A DNA stretch of 64,000 bases, taken from contig NC_088307.1 of NCBI RefSeq assembly GCF_032854445.1, positions 25,930,046 to 25,994,045 on the forward strand. Direction: 5' to 3'. Positions 40,901 through 52,900 of this stretch are shown piece after piece. How positions within the stretch are numbered: the stretch's first letter is position 1; the number at the start of each line of letters is the position of its first letter. This DNA comes from Liolophura sinensis. Its lineage: Eukaryota; Mollusca; Polyplacophora; Chitonida; Chitonidae. The notes under the pieces were generated by a model, which was not told the DNA's origin, ran no database searches, and saw only the letters and a list, made by a program, of their open reading frames with translations. Made by a program: the position numbers and the translations under genes.

Positions 40901-43900
40901 TATGGCTAGTATCCATTGTGCACTTTGTCAGTCATGTGCACTTTGTCAGTCATGTTAAGTAGTTCGTTTACCCTGTCTGCAGTTGTGTATTTGTCCATAT
41001 CTGGTATGGCTGGTATCCATTGTGTACTTTGTCATTCATGTTAAGTAGTTTGTCTAAGCCCTTCTTAACCTGTCTGCAGTTGTGTATTTGTCCATGTCTG
41101 GTATGGCGAGTATCCATAGTGTACTTTGTCAGTGTGTCATGTTGTGTAGTTTGCCTAAGACCCGCTTAACCTGTCTGCAGTTGTGTATTTGTCCATGTCA
41201 TTGTGTCATGTTGTGTGGTTTGCCTAAGCCCCGCTTAACCTGTCTGCAGTTGTGTATTTGTCCATGTCACTATGTCATGTTGTGTGGTTTGCCTAAGCCC
41301 TGCTTAACCTGTCTGCAGTTGTGTATTTGTCCATGTCTGGTATGGCGAGTATCCATTGTGTATGCTGGCCCCATGCATGCCACTTCCAAGCTACACACCA
41401 ATCCCATCTTGTGGGATATTTGTGTAATATTTCTGTTAAGAACACAAAAGTTTTATGCCAAATCAAATTCCTGTGAGTAAATTATCATGATAATGGCGAG
41501 CTACCTCTGCGTGTGCTTTTTCTCTCTCAGATTTGTATCTTGCAAGGCGTTACTCAAAGAATGTTAATCAGCTAAGAGTTTCCACTATGTACATGGTATA
41601 AAGCCGTCGCACGATGGGAACTGTTGTATCGAAGAATTCAACAGGTGAAATGAAAGAAACACAACTCTATTTCATGCATGTAAGCCGCATTCAGGCGCTG
41701 TCATTTTGTCGAATTCTACAATCCCATGAAACAGCACACATTCTATTTTCATTCGACTATATAAATCGAATTCGGCAGGCCGACTCGACAATGTCACCAT
41801 CTGAATGTGGCTTAAAGAAATGATATAGATCGAACTTACACGGTGGCACTCGTCCAGCAAGATGGAGAATGCCCAGACAGCGCATATCCACTCCAGTACG
41901 CAAACCTTCTCATTCACTTCGAATAAGATGAGGTAGGTGAACAGCACGAGGAAGATTATGTACGAAACCTGTAAATTACACAAGCTACTCCTGAGAAACC
42001 AAAGCAATGTTGGCTAAACACTAAGAAATACTCAGGTACAAAGCAAATTAATGAAAGCATCCTTTACTCTGTTTCCAGGCTGTTCGAGCTTTCCATGCAG
42101 ACTATTGACTTTCTGGCATTTACAATACCGGTACCACTAATCCGCAAAGTTACCCAAACCCAGTCTCTATCTACTAAAATCTGTTTTTCATCTACTCGAA
42201 TACAGCTTCTGTCTACTCAGATCTGTTTTTCATCTACTCGAATACAGCTTCTGTCTACTCAGATCTGTTTTTCATCTACTCGAATACAGCTTCTGTCTAC
42301 TCAGATCTGTTTTTCATCTACTCGAATACAGCTCCTGTCTACTCAAATCTGTTTTTCATCTACTCGAATACAGCTTCTGTCTACTCAGATCTGTTTTTCA
42401 TCTACTCGAATACAGCTTCTGTCTACTCAGATCTGTTTTTCATCTACTCGAATACAGCTCCTGTCTACTCAAATCTGTTTTTCATCTACTCGAATACAGC
42501 TTCTATTTAAATCTAGTCGTCATCTACTCGAATCCAATTCTAACTACCGGCACAACTCCCACGTACTGGAATCAAACTATGCCATCTAGAATGCACGTAT
42601 CCTGGAATGCTTTGTGTAAATACCCCATTCTATTAAAGCAAGCCTATATATTTGGCAAACGCACGATATGATATTCGTCAATCTCAGTATGTGTCTTCAG
42701 AGAAATTCAGCAAATATTAATCATATAATCCAAGGACCTCATTCTTATACAGCCTAAAAAAACACACAAATGCACGTGATACAGTTCCTGAACGTCATTC
42801 CCCAAAATTCGCCAAAATATGTCTTCAGCAAATTTATACTACACATAATAAGAGCTTGAGGTGAGAGAATAATTCGGCAAATACAATACGCACAATATCA
42901 TTCATAAACTTCACTCGCAGGCAAACAATCCGTCAAATGCTTAAATCAAATAATTCATGGATTTCATTCTTGACAAGCAGAAGTATTCAGCAAATATAAT
43001 CCATGTAATTCAAGAACTTGGCACGTGAGACAAGAATTCGGCAAATACATTTCGGACAAAATAATTCATAAGCTTTACTCAGAGAGAAGAATTCGGCAAA
43101 TACATTACAGACAATATAATTCATAAGCTTTACTCAGAGAGAAGAATTCGGCAAATACATTACAGACAATATAATTCATAAGCTAATCTTACGCGAAGAA
43201 TTCGGCAAATACTCATGACATAATCGATGACCTTCACTCTTGGCGAGCAGAAGAACTCGGCAAATATACACCACACAATTCATGAACTTGACAAGTGTGA
43301 GAAGAACATTGCAAATACTATAAACACGATATGAACTTTACTCACGACATAATTAATGAATTTCACTCTTGGTGAGCAGAAGAACTCGGCTATTTTCTTC
43401 GTCCAGGATTTTCTCTTGGTAGGTTCCTTGAATCTCCCCCATACGCCGACCAAAAAGGGAAGGACTACAGCCAGGGGCAGGCAGAGAAAGATCTAACAGG
43501 CGCAAAGAAAACATAATCTTGACTATGGTTATCCTAGCTTCAAAAGCATTCATCGTACAATTCAGATCACTTATTTATCTACTTTTCAGAATTTCACATC
43601 ATGTTCAGAGGCGAAGCCTGCTTTAGCGTTAATTCAGGGCCAGAGCTACTGTTTCTCTTTCCGCCATGTTTCCACTATGATATAAGCTCTCATTATTGAA
43701 GGCAGTGACGCCAACCTTTATTATCTATTTATTTATTTGAATGCTGTTTTATGGCGTACTCAAGAATATTTCACTTATAAGACGGCGGCCATGTAGCATT
43801 AGGGTGAGAGGAAAGCGGGCTGGTACCAGGGGAAAGCCCATGGCCATCCCAGGTTGCTGGCAGGCTTTTGCATTTGCGATTGGAGAGGAAGCCAGCATGA

Positions 43901-46900
43901 GACATACTTGAATTCACAGCGATCGCATTGGTGCGCAGACACGTTAACCCCTAGGCCTCGCGGAGACCCCATTCCATTGTATAAGGCGGTGTAACAAGTA
44001 ATTGCCTATACATGGAATTATCATTAAAACAAGCAAACAAGCAAAAGTAGTCAAGGGTTTTATGTACACTTTAATACAATAATTGGTTTGCCATACACAT
44101 GAGAGCGTATCCAAGATTATTTAACATTTCCTTTATCTTGCAGCTCTTTAAGTGCCGGTGCCATCTACTAACCTGCCACAGTTGCATCTTGACGTCGCCT
44201 AACCACTCCGATCGCAAACTCTTCTGGCACGTAGGACTGCCCAAGAAGAGCTGAAACCAGCAAAATGTCAAGAGTGAATGAGTGAGTGAGTGCTCGGGGT
44301 TTAACGTCGTAGGTAACAATTTTTCAGTCGTATGACGATGAAGGGGTCGTTAGAGTGTATGTAATGTGCCTCCTTGTTGCAGGACGGATTTCCACCGCTC
44401 TTTTCTCCATTGCTGCTTCACTGAATCGACTTACCGAAGGCAAGTAAGTCGCCCCACCCTAGCCATTATACTGATACGGGTCAACCAGTCGTTCCATTTC
44501 CCCTTAATGCTGAACGTCTGAGACCTTTTTAAAGTCTTAGGTGTGACCTGACCCAGGATGACCCTGAATATGCCGCTTCGAAGGGGACGCTCTACCAGTT
44601 GAGCCGGCAAAACGGCAATGACATTTCAGTGATAATGGTTTTGTTTTCATCTTTCAAAGTTACGCATCTAAACAAATTTACTCACTGGGTATATAGCTAG
44701 AGTAACAAAGTATTTTATTTCATGCACATGTAAATTGCGTACGCCATTTTGATTCTGCTGGTGCACTAAGCATCACCGAGACCTGGCCCCTTTTCATGTT
44801 ATTGTGTATTAAATGTCATGACAACACAGCATTAAGTAATTCTACCACAGTGACGTCTGACAATCAAAACAATTATAAATGGTCATTACTGTCCCAAATT
44901 AAATCTTGTTCAACTAGTTTAATTTTGTAATGATTTAACAAAGCCTTGCGACTTGGCCAGTGCATACTGAAGTTAAAATAACTATTTATTTGTTTATTCA
45001 TTTATTTGGTTAATGGGTGTTTCATGTTATACTTTTATGTAGATTAGTCCGTAAAATGTAGTGAAATGAAGGCAGTAAAGCAATTAATGGTTTTGTTATC
45101 TTATTTAATTAGTCTTTTAGATATCTTGTGAACAAGTAGATGGTACACGCGAACAACTAACACGCGCAAATCACACTGCCGACAATCCGCAAGGGGGCAT
45201 AAAATATAGTGAGAGTGAGCTTACCTTGGCATCTGCGGCGGAGGCAATTTGAAGGCTGGTAATGTTCCCCCACAGGGGTTTGTCTCTCTCCAAACAGTGA
45301 AAAGCTTGCTTGGGGTAACGGGCGTGTAGCTCGCTGAGAGTATGCACAGCCAACTTTTCCATGGTCCTTAAATTATGTAACATACAAAAACAGAATGGAA
45401 TGAATAAATGAATGGTCATGCTTTTACTCCGCTTCAGCAGTACTGCAGCCATGTTATTGTGAGAACAAGATTAATCTACCTGTTTTAAAGTGTAGAGGCA
45501 TGGGAAAGTCTGTCAGCAAACTGCGGATGGTCGTGGGTTTCCCTCGGGCAGAGCCTGGTTTCCTCCCACTATAATGCTGGCCGCCGGCGTGTAAGTGAAA
45601 AATACTAGCCTTTGAATAACTAGGACGTCACCCAAGGCAATGATTTACTGGTGTCGACCCAAGTTTATGGAGTTTACCATTATTAATTAGAAAAATGTAT
45701 TCTAAATGCATTTTCATTGTAACAATATAGTTACGAGACACGAACGAATGGTAATTTTGGTAGCGAGTATGACTGATTTTACAGATAGCTAAATATAGGT
45801 GATTGATAAAAAGAAACAAACTACTGTATTTATAACAAGGGACAGCGTTATTATCTATTACCGCTCCCGTCGACCAGAATAACTCCATGTTGTCCTCATC
45901 TGTTCGCTAATGTTTCCAGATCAGTTGTTTACTGGTGTTGACCAATGTTGATTTCAATGGTTCTCAGAGACATATCGGCATTCCACGCGTCAACGGCTTG
46001 CCAACTTTCTGATTTTGTCAGTTTGGAAGTCCCATATTTGATTATCGAAATATTGCAACAACTGTTTTCCCACGTTAACACAGTGTAAAAACTGTGTACT
46101 GAAAGTTAACGCTTACCGTTACGTTTCATCATTGATGAACTGTGGGGATCAAAATTATTGTTTGTGCAAACAAAACACAACTATAAATCAGCTACACAAA
46201 CACAACAATTCTTGTTTCTACCTGTACAATTGTAAACTAAAATACATACTCTTTTTCTTGTAGCAGATCTGCGGCCCATTCCTGATCGCCCGCTCCAAGT
46301 TTATTGCTCATCTTAAAGTACAACCAACTTCCCAACAATGCCGTGGCAACTGGGGTGTCCACGAACTCCCAGAACAGTTTAGCTAAGATTTTCCTGAAAT
46401 CGTTAAAAGAAGAGATTAAATTATGCTTAGAGTAAACAAGTATAGTTACCATGCGTATACAGTCACTGCTAAGACGTATATTTTTATTAATTTCTTTTAT
46501 GGATAAACAGTGATAAAGAATTCTTTGCGATGCGGATAACGCAATTCATATCACATCCTAAAGATACTACCAATTTTTTGTATATATACAGCCCAAATTA
46601 ATGTGTATTTTTATATACAACATATCATGTAGAACAGGGATTATCGCTGACTCATTGGGCTGTGAAAGTATTGTTATCGCATGGTTAACAGCCCAGGACA
46701 AAGATTTCGCAGGTTCGAATCCAGCTCTCGCTAGTTGGGCTGGGGCTTTAAATAAGTAGGTTTGCCTCCTTATGACAAAGGTTGACTCTACTTATTAACC
46801 TGACCGTCGTCGCATAGAAGATCTTTTCTTCTGGAGTACGGCGTTAACCTTGCCAGAAAAATAATTTACTAGTATATGTTTTAAGTAGCATTAATCAGCT

Positions 46901-49900
46901 TATCGCCCCCTATTGCAGACCAAATGGAGTGTGAGAATCGCTTTGGTGACCGAATACCTCTTACATTTTGCCATGTATATGCTATCTTTAAGTCAGATAA
47001 CTGCTAGCACTGGAGCGTGTCGTCATCGAGAGGCCAAGATGTTTGTCTTTCAAACCGCTAGTATACGCGAGGTGCGGGTTCAAACCTGACCTTGGATATG
47101 GAATTTGTAAATCAGTCCGCTTTCACCATTCGCTTGGGCCTAGAATATATGCACAGCCAATAACGCCCGTGTAAATGTTTGTCAGTAATTTGCCAAAGGT
47201 GTATGTGTATTATTCCCGGTAGTTCAGTTTGGTTCACCCATAAACTGGTTGCCATCGTAAAAGTGCAGAATTAGTAACTATGGTGTTAAACGGGACATAA
47301 TTAAACTAAATAAATAAGTAACTGACAACCTCTCGTTTAGCACAGCCCAAATGAATAGCTGAAGGTAAGGATCCTTCACTGGGGTCGTCGGAATAAATTC
47401 CTTGGTCCCATACACCGTCTTGTCGTACGTGTCCAGAAGTCCCCGGATGACCTTGCCTATGTCCTGGAGAGTGACTTCTTCCACCGGCCGGTCCCGTTTC
47501 GTCTTCCGGCCGACCAGCTTGTATAGCAGAGTGTCTTTGGTAATCTGTGAAAATGAACACAACCATCCGAAGATGCTGGAAGACCTTCCCACATAGGCCT
47601 ACGGCCCTTGTGGAGAGGAAGCCACAATGAGCTGAACTTGAACTCATAGCGATCACATTGGTGGAAGGATCCTCGGTCATTGCGCCCCTAACCCCCTCGG
47701 CAACGAAGGCCCCTTTAAATTTTATATTTTAATATTTTTAACGCCTAGTTGTTAAAAGTGATTTCCTTTCAATCACCAGAACACACTAGGAGCGGGTTCA
47801 AACCCACTCTTGGACATGACATTTGTACATTCTCCAGCTTGTGGTATCTTGGGGCCTGTCGATGACGTTGGTGTAGTTGTTTGGGTGGCCTAACGTTCAT
47901 GGAAGAGCACTTTTATCGATAAACTGTGCATATCTGAGAAAGGTTGTTTGTGAACCAAGGTCGGGGGTTTATCCCAGAAAATTTGGTTTCCTACAAAACT
48001 AAACTTTTGGGGGTAATCAGTATTAATTTTACATGTAAATAGGTAAATAAATGTTACTACCTTGCTTTTGTAACAGCAATTCTCGGCATTACGTGGGTCA
48101 TTTGCTTTTTGTGTGTATCTGTTATTTACATTAGATCGAAAACTGAAGGTGGAATTTTAATTACCTATTCGTGCAACTGTTTTCAAATAGCTGTCTCAAC
48201 ACTCCACAGCTTATTTTATCTACACTTGGACTCTTTTACCTATGTGGTTTCCTCCCTCCGTAATTCTGGCCCCCGTCGTAAAAGTGAAATATTCTTGAGT
48301 ACAACGTAAACAAACAACTGCAATTAAATAAATAAATAAATCAATTTAAACTACATGTAGGTGGTTAGAGATAGCCCTTCCCAGGGTATAAATCACCAAT
48401 ATACTGTGCATAGGCTATAAACCTGTGCATAAAGTCTCACAGACGTTAACTGTGGCCGAGATTTCTGTTCCTGTTGTTTTTTTTTCAGCTGAAAATATCA
48501 GAAATAATACTTACTGACTCATGATAAATTCTTTCTAACCGTTGATAGGTCAAAAAGGTTTCCATGTCGACATCTTCCTGTTGTATTAGCAGGCGCACAA
48601 ATCCACCCAAGTCCTCAATGATGCAAGTCTCAAGCTTTTTGTACAAAATGTCTGGAAAGAAACCAGGAAATAATTTGAACAACTCAGAAAGATTGGTTAA
48701 CTGAGGTTTAGCCTTCAAATACATTTTTAATTTATTTATTTACTTATCTGATGAATGTTTAACCCCATATTAAAAAAAATCACTTATATGATGGCGGTCA
48801 GTTTAACGGTTGGTCCAGGAGGAAATCAGGGAAAACCACAACCCTTTGGTAAGTTACTGACGAACTTTTCTAGTACGAAGTACAGATATGTACACTGCCT
48901 AGGTAAAATACACCTGGTCTTCAACGCCAGCTAGAGGGTTTAGCGCGACACACAGTAATGTTTCTCCTATGCCATGGCAGTGAGGTTTATGGAGAGAGGA
49001 AACCAGTTTCCGTGTAACCTACACCCTTCCTCAAGTACCCCAAAAACCCTCGGACTTAAAACCTCAACAGAACCATAACGAGATGGATTCGGCTGGAGAA
49101 TAGTAGAATTATCCAGCGGAAACCCCCAGAAAGATTTTCGTTTGTGTGGGACTTAACACGGTACTCAAGATTAATGTTTCACTTATAATTAATGCGACGG
49201 TCAACGCTTTTATGGGTGAAGGAAACCGGAGTGTCTCTAGAAAACAACCGACCTTTGATAAGTAACTGATTTAGCGTCCCACGCGTATACACATAGCTGA
49301 AGTTTCCTCAGGTTTCTCAGGGTGGCAAAATGATGACAAATGATTTTTACGCACGACCATTTAAGCTAACGATAAGACCGCTTTATGCGATTGTACTTTT
49401 ATGGTCTTTAGTGCAGTGGAGCTAGGATTTCGGACTGACCGAAACTGGGGTTGGGTCCACGCGATTAAAATCCTCCAATCCGATCGACATGAACCATGAC
49501 ACCAATTTACCTCTTTCTCATATTGTATTGTTGACATGTGCACTGCGCAAGAGCAGAATGTACGCCATCTTACCAGAAGGCCAGTAATCGCTTTCAGTGA
49601 ACAGTTCCACTTCCGCCAAATCTGGTCGGTTCAAAGAGATGGCCAGATCAAGTCTCTTCTCACGACGCTGGAGTTCTCCTGAAATGAACAAATGGAGAAA
49701 CACGGACTCATTTGATGGTGCACTTTTGCCGTTTCCGTTAACATTTTCTAAATATTTCCGTTTGTGTTGCGGCAACTTTACTTTCCCTTCAACATTTTCA
49801 CAACTTTCGCTTTCCATTTATTTCAAACAGAACTTTAAAATAAACTATACATCTGACGAATGACCGTTACGAACCGCCCAGGAAAGCAGTTTGGATTTTA

Positions 49901-52900
49901 TTTTTTAAGAATGTTTCCAACCGAGTAACACTGTATCAAAAGATCAGATTCTACCCTGGTCTGTTGTGACACAGAAGGTATCAGTTATGTCACATCTATA
50001 CTTTTGCCTGGTAATTCGTTTTAAGGTCAAATCAGCGAATGCATTCATAGATTTATATGTACACGTGACGTCACAACATTGCCCCATTGAGGCCAGAAAG
50101 GCCACGGTAGAATAAAATATTCAAATTTACTAGGTTAAACGAGTTGTAAAAAAATTATACAGCAACTATCCCGGACAGTTTCTAATGGTCTTTCACATTA
50201 TACACTCTTCATTTTAATGTTTTCTTTGCCTTTAATGCTTTTACACATTCCCTTTTCCTTTGATGCTATTCAGAAGTTCACTTCTTTCCACAACCATTCC
50301 AAACATTTCAAGTTGACATTGGATAGTTTCGCATTTCCTTCCACATTAGCCTACGTTTGTTTTTCTGTTGAAACTACAGTATTACCGCCTTTTCTTTAAC
50401 CTTTCCCTCTATTGTGATATTGCATCACCTCCCCATTTCCGTTAAAATTCCTTCATATCTGTTCTAAACACTTGACACTGTAGAATTTCCTCGTCTCCAT
50501 CAACCTTTCCCAACATTTCCGTTTATTTTGACTTTGCAAAATTTTCGCATTTCCTTCACAATGTATATGCATTTCCGTTTTGATATTATCATTCTTGTGC
50601 CAACAAAAATCTTTGTTGGTTCTCAAATGTACTCACCGCGTTATGGCTGAAGTACTGCCAGTGTGACTTTAAATCCCATTCAAACATTCATTTACTCATT
50701 CAATCATTCATATTGTGTGACAGCACACGATGCTTTCTCGTTCATTTCCGTTTTGCTACCATCTCCTTTTAATCCCGTACTTACGTCTTCCATTCCGATC
50801 GAGTGTTCCATTATCCCTGGAGTTATCACCTGGAATGGACATCAGTAGAAATATGCAATACCTGAGCGACGAATTTTTCCGTTTCCGTTCACACCAAAAA
50901 CACTTTAACCTTTCTGTTTACACTATTCAAATTACTGCCATTTATCTTTTATTCCGTTAACATTTCCATCATCAACATCATCCCGAGGAGTGATGAAAAT
51001 TCAGCCAATAGTGTTTAACTGAATGTTACATGGAGTAAGAGAAAACCTGACTGTTTAATATGATCCCATTTACGCCCATGGCGTCTTCTTTTAACGTTAG
51101 TTTGCCTTTTCATACTCACTCTTTTGGTGAAAAAGAGCCGACAAAACATAAAAATCCAGGCCCTGATCCTCGTTGATGTCAAAAACCTTTATCTGTGAAG
51201 GTAAAGAAGAGTAAAATGGGATAAGAAGAATAAAATGGGATAAGAAGAGTAAAATGGGATAAGAAGAGTAAAATGGGATAAGAAGAGTAAAATGGGATAA
51301 GAAGAGTAAAATGGGATAAGAAGTGTAAAATGGGATAAGAAGAGTAAAATGGGATAAGAAGTGTAAAATGGGATAAGAAGAGTAAAATGGGATAAGAAGA
51401 GTAAAATGGGATAAGAAGAGTAAAATGGGATAAGAAGTGTAAAATGGGATAAGAAGAGTAAAATGGGATAAGAAGAGTAAAATGGGATACAGTCCATATG
51501 ATATGACCCGCCGCTCCGATAGCAAGATGTGAATACGAGTAGGTGGGAAAGAAAACCTGCAGGCTAAACCAGATAAAGTCAGTTTACATTTTAAACTTTA
51601 CACAAAACAAGATGCATTAATGGTGTCAATGATTCCCGGAAATATATACATATTTTCAGCACGACTTTGAATAAATCCCACCATTTTATAATCGATATAG
51701 CCTAAAATTGAAGGCAGCTCTTTGGCGGCATGGACTAGCCCTGCCACAAAACCACACATCATATGTACACGTACCTAAAGAATCGTCGTCACATGACCAT
51801 GCATACGTACATACGGTCGCGCCATGTAACAAGTTTTCGATTAGTGAGGTAACGTTTCAGAATTCTGTTCTGGCTGAAATGGGCGCGATCTTACACGATT
51901 CTCGGATACGTGAAACATAATGGTCAAAAGAACAGCCAAAAACACCAACCAAAGAATAAATGTATAAAAAGGTCTTTCCGAACATTTTGGTGTATATTTT
52001 GCTACTTTAGAAGCATTTACGCAAACAGTCTGAATAAAACCCTATGGTAAATTGACATTGGAAGAATCCGGATTTTACTGAAGCGAGACTGAGAAAACCT
52101 GCAATAAATAGGAGCTTACTTTGTCTTTTTGCTCTAAACAGCTACACACAGTGTTTTTGAGTTTCTCCACTTCCACATTTCGTTCCTTCTCATCACTCCA
52201 GGTGTTACCGTACAGGTTCATGAGCCAGCGCTTTACTTTGTCATGGTGATGTTCCGATAACTGTCCCCTAAAAATCAATTTACCACACTACAGTCTTATC
52301 CAAAATGAGATGTAAAACAAGAAAGAAAAAAAAGAGGAAAGACGCCTTCAGGAAGCGACGTATCTAACGCTTTGCTCTTTCTCGAACTATTTCTGTGACA
52401 GAATAATTTATCTCAAAAAAAATGAATACTTTTAGCTCTGCAATAATAATTATATATATATGAGTGTGTTTCATGGAATAACCATGACGCAATAGTTTTT
52501 GCAGAAATAACTTGTGACGTTGACCGTAATCGTTACGCAATGTCTGGTTTCCTCCAACAATAATGCTGTCCACCCTTGAATAAGTGAAATATTCTACAGT
52601 ACGGCATAAAGCACCAGTCAATGAAATAATAAATCTCTGAAATATTGCCGACGTGGCGTTGAGCCATAAGTATTTATTCATTCTTACCTCTCATCACATC
52701 TGGAGATAGCGTAAGCCATTAGGTTCGAGGCTCGGCCCGTCCCATTACAGATGACCACCGGTATATCCCTGTTCAACGAGCAGAGAATGTCAGACAAGAC
52801 GCCCGTGCCACCCTCCACAACCACCAAAACAACGTGGCCTACAAGGGTAAGGGTTTAACAACATTAAATTGATTACCTGATGGACCGATATGTGGTTAAG

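Noticed and set aside
38690-41370. CRISPR-like repeat/spacer array
   Set aside because: Units are contiguous and similar over their whole length with no unique spacers; the genome is eukaryotic.
39003-41480. Series of 62-132 codon plus-strand frames (MYLSMSGMAS...)
   Set aside because: One frame of the 101 bp array repeated; antisense to the TRPM intron.
42095-42589. 164-codon plus-strand frame (LLSTQICFSSTRIQ repeats)
   Set aside because: 42 bp array artefact.
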